Shown piece by piece: positions 36,790 through 51,700 of a stretch of 64,000 nt of DNA; the stretch's first letter is position 1; each line of letters opens with the position of its first letter. The translations under genes and the position numbers were made by a program. The stretch lies in the NCBI GenBank assembly GCA_037127315.1, contig JBBBDQ010001287.1:4214501-4278500 (forward strand). The letters are read 5' to 3'. The notes under the pieces were generated by a model, which searched no databases, was not told the origin of the DNA, and was given only the letters and a program-made list of their open reading frames with translations. This stretch comes from Ascarosepion bandense. Lineage: Eukaryota; Mollusca; Cephalopoda; Sepiida; Sepiidae.

Positions 36790-39700
36790 CACAAAGATTC
36801 TCATATTATGCGCCTTTCTTTTTGCATTGTGAATAAAAGCAGATATGGGTAAAGGAAAGTTTCCTGAATGTGCTTTCATATATTTTTCTTCTTTTGTTAA
36901 ATACTGTAATAACATTCTTAAATGCTCTTAAGAATAAACCTATAATAATACCAGATTTGATTTTGGAAGGGTGACTAGATATCAGTTACACAAACAACAA
37001 AGACGTGCTCATATGCCTTTCTTTTTGCATTGTGAATAAAGTGATATGGGTAATGCAAGTTTCTGAATGTTCTTTCTATGTATTTTTCTTCTTTGTTAAA
37101 TACTGGGGGGCTGCATATTCTTAGTGCTCTTAAGAATAAACCTATAATAATACCAGATTTGATTTTGCATACCATATATCATATTACACAAAAAAATAAC
37201 AACAAAGACGCTCATATTATGTGCCTTTCTTTGCATTGTGAATGCTGGGATATGGGTAATGCAAGTTTCTGAATGTGCTTTCTATATATTTTTTCTTCTT
37301 TTGTTATCAGCTGCATATTTCAGTGCTCTTAAGAATAAACCTATAATAATACCAGATTTGATTTTTGGAAGGGTGACTAGATATCATATTACACAAAAAT
37401 AATGAACAAAGACGTGTGCTCATATTATGTGCCTTTCTTTTTGCATTGTGAATAAAGTGATATGGGTAATGCAAGTTTTAACGTTTTATGTATTTTTCTT
37501 TCTTTATTAAATATTGAAGGCATATTCTTAGTGCTCTTAAGAATAAACCTATAATAATACCAGATTTGATTTTGGATAAGTGACTAGATATCATATTACA
37601 CAAAAAAATAACAAAGACGCTCATATTATGTGCCTTTCTTTGCACGAGTAAAGTGATATGGGTAATGCAAGTTTCTGAATGTTCTTTCTATATATTTTTC
37701 TTTTGTTAATATCAGCTGTATTATTTTAGTGCTCTTAAGAATAAACCTATAATAATACCAGATTTGATTTTGAAGAGTGACTAGATATCATATTACACAA
37801 AAATAACAACAAAGACGTCATATATTATGCGCCTTTCTTTTTGCATTGTGAATAAAGTGATATGGGTAATGCAAGTTTCTGAATGTTCTTTCTATATATT
37901 TTTCTTCTTTTGTTAAATATTGGCGGCCGCAATATTCTTAGTGCTCTAAGAATAAACCTATAATAATACCAGATTTGATTTTGAAGGCGACTAGATATCA
38001 TATTACACAAAAATAACAACAAAGACGTCAGTATTATGTGCCTTTCTTTTTTGCATTGTGAATAAAGTGATATGGGTAATAAAGTTTCTGAATGTTCTTC
38101 TATATATTTTTCTTCTTTTGTTAAATACTGGGGGCTGCATATTCTTAGTGGGGCCTAAGAATAAAACCTATAATAATACCAGATTTGGATTTTGGAAGGG
38201 TGACTAGATATCATATTACACAAAAATAACAACAAAGACGCTCATATTATGTGCCTTTCTTTTTTGGCATTGTGAATAAAGTGATATAACACGTAAGCTT
38301 TCTGAATGTTTCGAGTGTATTTTTCTTTCTTTTGTTAAATACTGGGGGCTGCATATTCTTAGTGCTCTTAAGAATAAACTGTAATAATACCAGATTTGAT
38401 TTTGGAAGGGTGACTAGATATCATATTACACAAAATAACAACAAAAGACGTGTTTATGTGCCTTTCTTTTTGCATTGTGAATAAAGTGATGGGTAATGCA
38501 AGTTTCTAACGTTCTTTCTATGTATTTTTCAAAGCAATACTGGGGGCTGCATATTCTTAGTGCTCTTAAGAATAAACCTATAATAATACCAGATTTGATT
38601 TTGGAAGGGTGACTAGATATCATATTACACAAAAAATAACAACAAAGACGCTCATATTATGTGCCTTTCTTTTTGCATTGTGAATAAAGTGATATGGGTA
38701 ATGCAAGTTTCTGAATGTTCTTCTATATATTTTTCTTCTTTGTTAAATACTGGGGCTGTATATTCTTAGTGCTCTTATCAATAAACCTATATGTGCAGAT
38801 TTGATTTTGGAAGAAGTGACTAGATATCATATTACACAAAAATAACAACAAAGACGCTCATATCATGTGCCTTTCTTTTTGCATTGTGAATAAAGTGATA
38901 TGGGTAATGCAAGTTTTCTGAATGTTCTTCCTATGTATTTTTCTTCTTTTGTTAAATACTGGGGCTGCATGTCTTAGTGTCTAAGAATAAACCTATAATA
39001 CATAGTTGATTTTGGAAAGTGAGCTGAATGTCATATTACACAAAAATAACAACAAAGACGCTCATATTATGTGCCTTTCTTTTTACATTGTGAGTAAAGT
39101 GATATGGGTAATGCAAATTTCTGAATGTTCTTTCTGTATTTTTCCTTTGCCATTTTAAATACGGGGGCTGCATATTCTTAGTGCTCTTAAGAATAAACCT
39201 ATAATAATACCAGATTTGATTTTGGAAGAGTGACTAGATATCATATTACACAAAAATAACAACAAAGACGCTCATATCATGTGCACCTTTCTTTTGCATT
39301 GTGAATAAAGTGATATGAATAATGCAAGTTTCTGAATGTTTCTATACTTAATTTTTCTTCTTTGTTAAATACTGGGGGGCTGCATATTCTTAGTGCTCTT
39401 AAGAATAAACCTATAATAATACCAGATTTGATTTTGGAAGAGTAAATGAATATCATATTACACAAAAATAACAACAAAGACGCTCATATCATGTGCCTTT
39501 CTTTTTGCATTGTGAATAAAAGTGATATGGGTAATGCAAGTTTCTGAATGTTCTTTCTATATTTTCTTCTTTTGTTAAATACTGGGGCTGCATATTCTTA
39601 GTTGCTCTTAAGAATAAACCTATAATAATATGGAATTTGATTTTGGAAGAGTGACTAGATATCATATTACACAAAAATAACAACAAAGACGCTCATATTA

Positions 39701-42700
39701 TGTGCCTTTCTTTTTACATTGTAGGTAAAGTGATATGGGTAATGCAAGTTTCTGAATGTTCTTTCTATGTATTTTCTTCTTTTGTTAAATACTGGGAACT
39801 GCATATTCTTAGTGCTCTTAAGAACAAACCTATAATAATACCAGATTTGATTTTTGGAAGAGTGACTAGATATCATATTACACAAAAATAACAACAAAGA
39901 CATTTTCCTTTGTCACCTGTGCCTTTCTTTTTGCATTGTGAGTAAGTGATATAGGTAATGCAATTTCTGAATGTTCTTTCTATATATTTTTCTTCTTTTT
40001 ATTCACTGAGGGCTGTATTCTTAGTGCTCTTAAGAATAAACCTATAATAATACCAGATTTGATTTTGGAAGAGTGGCTAGATATCATATTACACAAAAAT
40101 AACATAAGAAGACACTCCTTATTATATGTGCCTTTCTTTTGCATTGTGAATGGTATTATGGGTAATGCAGTTTCTAGAATGTGCTTTCTATATATTTTCT
40201 TCTTTTGTTAAATACTGGGGGGCTGCATATTCTTAGTATATAAGAATAAACCTATAATAATACCAGATTTGATTTTGAAGGAAAGCTGAATATCATATTA
40301 CACAAAAATAACAACAAAGACATCATATTATGTGCCTTTCTTTGCATTGTGAATAGTGATATGGGTAATGCAAGTTTCTGAATGTTCTTTCTATGCTGTT
40401 TTCTTCTTTTGTTAAATACTGGGGCTGCATATTCTTAGTGCTCTTAAGAATAAAGCCTATAATACCAGATTTGATTTTGGAAGAGTGACTAGATATCACC
40501 AAAAATAACAACAAAGACTTGCTCATATTATGTGCCTTTCTTTTTGCATTGTAGAATAAAGTGATATGGGTAATGCAAGTTTCTGAATGTTCTTTCTATG
40601 CTTATTTTTCTTCTTTTGTTAAATACTGGGGGCTGCATATTCTTAGTGCTCTTAAGAATAAACCTATAATACCAGATTTGATTTTGGAAGAGTGACTGGA
40701 TATCATATTACACAAAAATAGCAACAAAGACGCTCATATTATGTGCCTTTTCTTTTTGTTGAATAAAGTGATATGGGTAATGCAAGTTTCTGGATATTTC
40801 TTTCTATGTATTTTTCTTCTTTTGTTAAATACTGGGGGCTGCATATTCTTAGTGCTCTTAAGAATAAACCTATAATAATACCAGATTTGATTTTGGAAGA
40901 GTGACTAGATATCATATTACACAAAAACAACAACAAAGACGCTCATATTATGTGCCTTTCTTTTTGCATTGTGAATAAAGTGATATGGGTAATGCAAGTT
41001 TCTGAATGTTCTTTCTATGTATTTTTTTCTTCTTTTGTTAAATACTGGGGGCTGCATATTCTTAGTGCTCTTAAGAATGACCTACAATAATACCAGATTT
41101 GATTTTGGAAGAGTGACTAGATATCATATTACACAAATAACAACAAAGACGCTCATATTATGTGCCTTTCTTTTTGCATTGTGAATAAAGTGATATGGGT
41201 AATGCAAGTTTCTAGAATGTTCTTTCTATGTATTTTCTCTTTTACATTTAAATACTGGGGCTGCATATTCTTAGTGCTCACCAGAATAAACCTATAATAA
41301 TACCAGATTTGATTTTGGAAGAGTGACTAGATATCATATTACACAAAAATAACAACAAAGACTTCTTAACTCATATTATGTGCCTTTCTTTTTGCATTGT
41401 GAATAAAGTGATATGGGTAATGCAAGTTTCTGAATGTTCTTTCTATGTATTTTTCTTCCTTTTTTTGTTAAATACTGGGGGCTGCATATTCTTAGTGCTC
41501 TTAAGAATAAACCTATAATAATACCAGATTTGGTTGGAAAGGTATTAGATATCATATTACACAAAATAACAACAAAGACGCTCATATTATACTTTCTTTT
41601 TGCATTGTGAATAAAATTGATAGGTAAGTAAGTTCCTGAATGTTCTTTCTATGTATTTTTCTTCTTTTGTTAAATACTGGGGGCTGCATATTCTTAGTGC
41701 TCTTAAGAATAAACCTATAATAATACCAGATTTGATTTTGGAAGAGTGACTAGATATCATATTACACAAAAATAACAACAAAGACGCTCATATTATGTGT
41801 CCCTTTCTTTTTGCATTGTGGTCAAAGTGATGATATGGGTAATGCAAGTTTCTGAATGTTCTTTCTATGTATTTTCTTCTTTTGTTAAATACTGGGGGCT
41901 GCATATTCTTGGTACTCTTAAGAATAAACCTATAATAATACCAGATTTGATTTTTGGAAAGTGACTAGATATCACCTTACACAAAAATAACAACAAAAGA
42001 CGCTCATATTATGTGCCTTTCTTTCTTGCATTGTGAATAAAGTGATATGAGGTAATGCAAGTTTCTGAATGTTCTTTCTATGTATTTTCTTCTTTTGTTA
42101 AATACTGGGGCTGCATATTCTTAGTGCTCTGCAGAATAAACCTATAATAATACCAGATTTGATTTTGGAAGAGTGACTAGATATCATATTGCACAAATAA
42201 CAATAAAGGCACTCATATTATGTGCCTTTCTTTTTGCATTGTGAATAAAGTGATATGGGTAATGCAAGTTTCTGAATGTTCTTTCTATGTATTTTTCTTC
42301 TTTTGTTAAATACTGGGGGCTGCATATTCTTAGTGCTCTTAAGAATAAACCTATAATAATACAGATTTGATTTTGGAAGAGTGACTAGATATCATATTAC
42401 ACAAAAATAACAACAAAGACGCTCATATCATGTGCCTTTCTTTTTGCATTGTGAATAAAGTGATATATGGGTAATACCAGGATTTCTGAATGTTCTTTCT
42501 ATATGTTTTCTTCTTTTGTTAAATACAAGGGCTGCATATTCTTGGTGCTCTTAAGAATAAACCTACTGTACTTCAGATTTGATTTTGGGAAGAGTGACTA
42601 GATATCATATTACACAAAAATACTTTCTAACTAAAAGACGCTCATATCATGTGCCTTTCTTTTTGCATTGTGAATAAAGTGATATGGGTAATGCAAGTTT

Positions 42701-45700
42701 TCATGAATGTTCTTTCTATATATTTTCTTCTTTTTGTTAAATACTGGGGGCTGCATATTTCTTAGTGCTCTTAAGAATAAACCTATAATAATACCAGATT
42801 TGATTTTGGAAGAGTGACTAGATATCATATTCACCATGCTGCTCAAAGGCAACTATATTGTGCTTTCTTTGCATTGTGAATAAAGTGATATGGAGTAACT
42901 CTTAAAGTTTCTGAATATTTCTTTTCCTGTATTTTTCTTCTTTTGTTAAATATTGGGAGGCTGCTGCATATTCTTGGTGCTCTTAAGAATAAACCTATAA
43001 TAATACCAGATTTGATTTTGGAAGAGTGACTAGATATCATATTACACAAAAATAACAACAAAGACGCTCATATTATGTGCCTTTCTTTTTGCATTGTGAA
43101 TAAAGTGATATAGGTAATGCAAGTTTCTGAATGTTCTTTCTATATGTTTTTCTTCTTTTGTTAAATATTGGGGGCTGCATATTCTTAGTCATCTTACAGA
43201 ATAAATATATAATAATACCATATTTGATTTTGGAAGAGTGACTAGATATCATATTACACAAAAATAACAACAAAGACGCTCATATTATGTGCCTTTCTTT
43301 TTGCATTGTGAATAAAGTGATGGCGGGTAATGCAAGTTTCTGAATGTTCTTTCTATATATTTCTTCTTTTGTTGTAAAATACTGGGGGCTGCATATTCTT
43401 AGTGCTCTTAAGAATAAACCTATAATAATACCAGATTTGATTTTGGAAGAGTGACTAGATATCATATTACACAAAAATAACAACAAAGATTACCATATCA
43501 TGTGCCTTTCTTTTTTGCATTGTGAGTAAAGTGATATGTAATGCAAGCTTCTGAATGTTCTTTCATGCATTTTTCTTCTTTGTTAAATACTGGGGGCTGC
43601 ATATTCTAGTGCTCTTAAGATTAAACCTATAATAATACCAGATTTGATTTTTGAAGAGTGACTAGATATCATATTACACAAAAATAACAACAAAGACGCT
43701 CATATTATGTGCCTTTCTTTTTGCATTGTGAGTAAAGTGATATGGGTAATGCAAGTTTCTGAATGTTCTTTCTATATATTTTTCTTCTTTTGTTAAATAC
43801 TGGGGGCTGCATATTCTTAGTGCTCTTAAGAATAAACCTATAATAATACCAGATTTGATTTTGGAAGAGTGACTAGATATCATATTACACAAAAATAACA
43901 ACAAAGACGCTCATATTATGTGCCTTTCTTTTGCATTGTGAGTAAAGTGATATGGGTAATGCAAGTTTCTGAATGTTCTTTCTATATTTTTCTTCTTTGT
44001 TAAATACTGGGGCTGTAATATTCAGTGCTCTTAAGAATAAACCTATAATAATACCAGATTTGATTTAAAGAGGACAGATATCATATTACACAAAAATAAC
44101 AACAAAGACGCTCATATTATGTGCCTTTCTTTTGCATTGTGAATAAAGTGATATGGGTAATGCAAGTTTCTGAATGTTCTTTCTATGTATTTTTCTTCTT
44201 TGTTAAATACTGGGGGCTGCATATTCTTAGTGCTCTTAAGAATAAACCTATAATAATACCAGATTTGATTTTGGAAGAGTGACTAGATATCATATTACAC
44301 AAAAATAACAACAAAGACGCTCATATTATGTGCCTTTTCTTTTGCATTGTGAATAAAGTGATATGGGTAATGCAAGTTTCTGAATGTTCTTTCTATATAT
44401 TTTTCTTTCTTTTGTTAAATATTGGGGGCTGCATATTCTTAGTGCTCTTAAGAATAAACCTATAATAATACCAGATTTGATTTTGGAAGAGTGATTATCA
44501 TATTACACAAAAATAACAACAAAGACGCTCATATTATGTGCCTTTCTTTTTGCATTGTGAATAAAGTGATATGTACAAGTTTCTGAATGTTCTTTCTATA
44601 TATTTTTCTTCTTTTGTTAAATATTGGGGGGCTGCATATTCTTAGTGCTCTTAAGAATAAACCTATAATAATACCAGATTTGATTTTGGAAGAGTGACTA
44701 GATATCATATTACACAAAAATAACAACAAAGACGCTCATATTATGTGCCTTTCTTTTGGTATTTAATAAAGGATATGGGTAATGCAAGTTTCTGAATGTT
44801 CTTTCTATATATTTTTCTTCTTTTGTTAAATATTGGGGGCTGCATATTCTTAGTGCTCTTAAGAATAAACCTATAATAATACCAGATTTGATTTTGGAAG
44901 AGTGACTAGATATCATATTACACAAAAATAACAGCAAAGACGCTCATATTATGTGCCTTTCTTTTTGCATTGTGAATAAAGTGATATGGGTAATGCAAGT
45001 TTCTGAATGTTCTTTCTATATTTTTCTTTTGTTAAATATTGGGGGTTGCATATTCTTAGTGCTCTAAGAATAAACCTATAATAATACCAGATTTGATTTT
45101 TGAAGAGTGATTTCTAGATATCATATTACACAAAAATAACAATAAAGACGCTCATATTATGTGCCTTTCTTTTTGCATTGTGAATAAAGTGATATGGGTA
45201 ATGCAAGTTTCTGAATGTTCTTTCTATATATTTTTCTTCTTTGTTAAATACTGGGGGCTGCATATTCTTAGTGCTCTCCAAGAATAAACCTATAATAATA
45301 CCAGATTTGATTTTGGAAGAGTGACTTAGATATCATATTACACAAAAATAGCAACAAAGACGCTCATATCATGTGCCTTTCTTTTTGCATTGTGAGTAAA
45401 GTGATATGGGTAATGCAAGTTTCTGAATGTTCTTTCTATGTATTTTTCTTCTTTTGTTAAATACTGGGGGCTGCATATTCTTAGTGCTCTTAAGAATAAA
45501 CCTATAATAATACCAGATTTGATTTTGGAAGAGTGACTAGATATCATATTACACAAAAATAACAACAAAGACGCTCATATTATGTGCCTTTCTTTTTGCA
45601 TTGTGAGTAAAGTGATATGGGTAATGCAAGTTTCTGAATGTTCTTTCTATATATTTTTCTTCTTTTGTTAAATACTGGGGGCTGCATATTCTTAGTGCTC

Positions 45701-48700
45701 TTAAGAATAAACCTATAATAATACCAGATTTGATTTTGGAAGAGTGACTAGATATCATATTACACAAAAATAACAACAAAGACGCTCATATTATGTGCCT
45801 TTCTTTTTGCATTGTGAATAAAGTGATATGGGTAATGCAAGTTTCTGAATGTTCTTTCTATGTATTTTTCTTCTTTTGTTAAATACTGGGGGCTGCATAT
45901 TCTTAGTGCTCTTAAGAATAAACCTATAATAATACCAGATTTGATTTTGGAAGAGTGACTAGATATCATATTACACAAAAATAACAACAAAGACGCTCAT
46001 ATTATGTGCCTTTCTTTTTGCATTGTGAATAAAGTGATATGGGTAATGCAAGTTTCTGAATGTTCTTTCTATATATTTTTCTTCTTTTGTTAAATACTGG
46101 GGGCTGCATATTCTTAGTGCTCTTAAGAATAAACCTATAATAATACCAGATTTGATTTTGGAAGAGTGACTAGATATCATATTACACAAAAATAACAACA
46201 AAGACGCTCATATTATGTGCCTTTCTTTTTGCATTGTGAATAAAGTGATATGGGTAATGCAAGTTTCTGAATGTTCTTTCTATATATTTTTCTTCTTTTG
46301 TTAAATACTGGGGGCTGCATATTCTTAGTGCTCTTAAGAATAAACCTATAATAATACCAGATTTGATTTTGGAAGAGTGACTAGATATCATATTACACAA
46401 AAATAACAACAAAGACGCTCATATTATGTGCCTTTCTTTTTGCATTGTGAATAAAGTGATATGGGTAATGCAAGTTTCTGAATGTTCTTTCTATGTATTT
46501 TTCTTCTTTTGTTAAATACTGGGGGCTGCATATTCTTAGTGCTCTTAAGAATAAACCTATAATAATACCAGATTTGATTTTGGAAGAGTGACTAGATATC
46601 ATATTACACAAAAATAACAACAAAGACGCTCATATTATGTGCCTTTCTTTTTGCATTGTGAGTAAAGTGATATGGGTAATCCAAGTATCTGAATGTTCTT
46701 CATATATTTTTCTTTCTTGTTAAATACTGGGGGCTGCATATTCTTAGTGCTCTTAAGAATAAACCTATAATAATACCAGATTTGATTTTGGAAGAGTGAC
46801 TAGATATCATATTACACAAAAATAACAACAAAGACGCTCATATTATGTGCCTTTCTTTTTGCATTGTGAGTAAAGTGATATGGGTAATGTGCAAGTTTGG
46901 AATGTTCTTCTATGTATTTTCTTTGTTAAATACTGGGGGCTGCATATTCTTAGTGCTCTTAAGAATAAACCTATAATAATACCAGATTTTGGATTTTGGA
47001 AGAGGACTAGATATCATATTACACAAAAATAACAACAAAGACGCTCATATTATGTGCCTTTCTTTTTGCATTGTGAGAGTAAAGTGATATGGGTAATGCA
47101 GTTTCTGAATGTTCTTTCTATGTATTTTTTCTTCTTTTTGTTAAATACTGGGGGCTGCATATTCTTAGTGCTCTTAAGAATAAACCTATAATAATACCAG
47201 ATTTGATTTGGAAGAGTTGGATTTAGATATCATATTTCATACAAAATAACAACAAAGACGCTCATATTATGTGCCTTTCTTTTTGCATTGAATAAAGTGA
47301 TATGGGTAATGCAAGTTTCTGAATGTTCTTTCATATATTTTTCTTCTTTGTTAAATACTGGGGCTGCATATTCTTAGTGCTCTTAAGAATAAACCTATAA
47401 TAATACCAGATTTGATTTTGGAAGAGTGATCAGATATCATATTACACAAAAATAACAAATAAAGATGCCTATATTATGTGCTCCTTTCTTTTTGCATTGT
47501 GAATAAAGTGATATGGGTAATGCAAGTTTCTGAATGTGCTTATATATTTTTCTCTTTTGTTAAATACTGGGGGCTGCATATTCTTAGTGCTCTTAAGAAT
47601 AAAACTCATAATAATACCAGATTTGATTTTTGGAAGAGTGACTAGATATCATATTACACAAAAATAACAACAAAGACGCTCATATTATGTGTCTTTCTTT
47701 TTGCATTGTGAATAAAGTGATATGGGGTAATGCAAGTTTCTGAATGTTCTTTCTAGTATTTTTCTTTCTTTTGTTAAATACTGAAATGTACATTCTTAGT
47801 GCTCTTGAATAAACCTATAATAATACCAGATTTGATTTTGGAAGAGTGACTAGATATCATATTACACAAAAATAACAACAAAGACGCTCATATTATGTGC
47901 CTTTCTTTTTGCATTGTGAATAAAGTGATATGGGTAATGCAAGTTTCTGAATGTTCTTTCTATGTATTTTTCTTCTTTTGTTAAATACTGGGGGCTGTGA
48001 AGCACATTCTTAGTGCTCTTAAGAATAACCATAATAATACCAGATTTGATTTTGAAGAGTGACTAGATATCATATTATTATTAAAAATAACAACAAAGAC
48101 GTTCATATTATGTGCCTTTCTTTTTGCATTGTGAATAAAGTGATATGGGTAATGCAAGTTTGAATGTTCTTTCTATGTATTTTTCTTCTTTTGTTAAATA
48201 CTGGGGGCTGCATATTCTTAGTGCTCTTAAGAATAAACCTATAATAATACCAGATTTGATTTTGGAAGAGTGACTAGATATCATACACAAAAATAAATAA
48301 ACAAAGACGCTCATATTATGTGCCTTTTCTTTTGCATTGTGAATAAAGTGATATGGGTAATGCAAGTTTCTGAATGTTCTTTCTATGTATTTTTCTTTCT
48401 TTGCCATGTTAAAAACTGGGGGCTGCATATTCTTAGTGCTCTTAAGAATAAACCTATGTCAATACCAGATTTGATTTTGGAAGAGTCACTAGATATCATA
48501 TTACACAAAAATAACAACAAAGACAGCTCTCATATTATGTGCCTTTCTTTTTGCATTGTGAATAAAGTGATATGGGTAATGCAAGTTTCTGAATGTTCTT
48601 TCTATGTATTTTTCTTCTTTTGTTAAATACTGGGCTGCATATGTGGTCTTAAGAATAAACCTATAATAATACCAGATTTGATTTGGAAGAGTGACTAGAT

Positions 48701-51700
48701 ATCATATTACACAAAAATAACAACAAAGACGCTCGTATTATGTGCCTTTCTTTTTGCATTGTGAATAAAGTGATATATGTGGGTAATGCAAGTTTCTGAA
48801 TGTTCTTTCTATGTATTTTTCTTCTTTTGTTAAATACTGGGGGCTGCATATTCTTAGTGCTCTTAAGAATAAACCTATAATAATACCAAGATTTGATTTT
48901 TGGAAGAGTGACTAGATATCATATTACACAAAAATAACAACAAAGACACTCATGTTATGTGCCTTTCTTTTTGCATTGTGATTAAAGTGATGTAATTAAT
49001 GCAAGTTTCTGAATGTTCTTTCTGTATATTTTCTTCTTTTGTTAAATACTGGGGGCTGCATATTCTTAGTGCTCTTAAGAATAAACCTATAATAATACCA
49101 GATTTGATTTTGGAAGAGTGACTAGATATCATATTACACAAAAATAACAACAAAGACGCTCATATTATGTGCCTTTCTTTTTGCATTGTGAATAAAGTGA
49201 TATGGGTAATGCAAGTTTCTGAATGTTCTTTCTATATATTTTTCTTCTTTTGTTAAATACTGGGGGCTGCATATTCTTAGTGCTCTTAAGAATAAACTAT
49301 AATAATACCAGATTTGATTTTGGAAGAGTGACTAGATATCATATTACACAAAAATAACAACAAAGTAGCTCATATTATGTGCCTTTCTTTTTGCATTGTG
49401 AATAAAGTGATATGGGTAATGCAGTTTCTAGATGTTCTTTCTATATATTTTTCTTCTTTTGTTAAATACTGGGGGCTGCATATTCTTAGTGCTCTTAAGA
49501 ATAAACCTATAATAATACCAGATTTGATTTTGGAAGAGTGACTAGATATCATATTACACAAAAATAACAACAAAGAAGGCAACTCATGTATATTGCCTTT
49601 TCTTTTTGCATTGTGAATAAAGTGATATGGGTAATGCAAGTTTCTGAATGTTCTTTCTATGTCTTTTTCTTCTTTTGTTAAATGCTGGGGGCTGCATATT
49701 ATGATGCTCTTAAGAATAAACCTATAATAATACCAGATTTGATTTTGGGAAGAGTGACTAGATATCATATTACACAAAAATAACAACAAAGACGCTCATA
49801 TTATGTGCCTTTCTTTTTGCATTGTGAGTAAAGTGATATGGGTAATGCAAGTTCTGAATGTTGCTTTCTATGTATTTTCTTCTTTTGTTAAATGCTGGGG
49901 GCTGCATATTCTTGGTGCTCTTAAGAATAAACCTATAATAATACCAGATTTGATTTTGGAAGAGTGACTAGATATCATATTACACAAAAAATAACAACAA
50001 AGACGCTCATATTATGTGCCTTTCTTTGCATTATTATGAAGAGTAAAGTGATATGGGTAATGCAAGTTTCTGAATGTTCTTTCTATATATTTTTCTTCTT
50101 TTGTTAAATACTGGGGGCTGCATATTCTTGTTGTGTAAGAATAAACCTGTAATATTAGATTTGATTTTGGAAGAGTGACTAGATATCATATTACACAAAA
50201 ATAACAACAAAGACGCTCATATCATGTGCCTTTCTTTTTGCATTGTGGTAAAGTGATATGGGTAATGCAAGTTTCTGAATGTTCTTTCTATATATTTTTC
50301 TTATTTTGTTAAATGCCTGGGGCTGCATATTCTTGGTGCTCTTAAGAATAAACCTATAATAATACCAGATTTTGATTTTGGAAAGTGACTAGATATCATA
50401 TTACACAAAAATAACAACAAAGACGCTCATATTATGTGCCTTTCTTTTTGCATTGTGAGTAAAGTGATATGGGTAATGCAAGTTTCTGAATATTCTTTCT
50501 ATGTATTTTTCTTCTTTTGTTAAATACTGGGGGCTGCATATTCTTAGTGCTCTTAAGAATAAACCTATAATAATACCAAGATTTGATTTTGGAGAGAGTG
50601 ACTGGGTATCATATTACACGAAAATAACAACAAAGACGCTCATATTATGTGCCTTTCTTTTGCATTGTGAATAAAGTGATATGGGTAATGCAAGTTCTGA
50701 ATGTTCTTTCTATATATTTTTCTTCTTTTGTTAAATACTGGGGGCTGCATATTCTTGGTGCTCTTAGGAATAAACCTATAATAATACCAGATTTGATTTT
50801 GGAGAGAGTGACTAGATATCATATTACACAAAAATAACAACAAAGACGCTCATATTATGTTGCCTTTCTTTTTGCATTGTGAATAAAGTGATATGAGTGA
50901 TGCAGTTTCTGAATGTTCTTTCTATATATTTTTCTTCTTTGTTAAATACTGGGGGCTGCATATTCTTAGTGCTCTTAAGAATAAACCTATAATAATACTG
51001 AATTTGATTTTGGAGAGAGTGACTAGATATCATATTATACAAAAATAACAACAAAGATAACTCATATTATGTGCCTTTCTTTTTGCATTGTGAATAAAGT
51101 GATATAGGTAATGCAAGTTTCTGAATGTGCCTATATATTTTTCTTCTTTTGTTAAATATTGAAGGGCACTGCATATTCTTAGTGCTCTTAAGAATAAGCC
51201 TATAATAATACCAGATTTGGTTGGAGGGGGTGACTAGATGTCATATTACACAAAAAATAACAACAAGAACGCTCATATTATGTGCCTTTCTTTTTGCATT
51301 GTGAATAAAGTGATATGGGTAATGCAAGTTTCTGAATGTTCTTTCTATATATTTTTCTTCTTTTGTTAAATACTGGGGGCTATAAATGAATTATCTTAAG
51401 AATAAGCCTATAATAATACCAGATTTGATTTTTGGAAGGGTGACTAGATATCATATTACACAAAAATAACAACAAAGGCAACTCATGTATGTGCCTTTCT
51501 TTTTGCATTGTGAATAAAGTGATATAGGTAATGCAAGTTTCTGAATGTTCTTTCTATGTATTTTTCTTCTTTTGTTAAATACTGGGGGCTGCATATTCTT
51601 GGTGCTCTTAAGAATAAACCTATAATAATACCAGATTTGATTTTGGAAGGGTGACTAGATATCATATTACACAAAAATAACAACAAAGACGCTCATGTTA

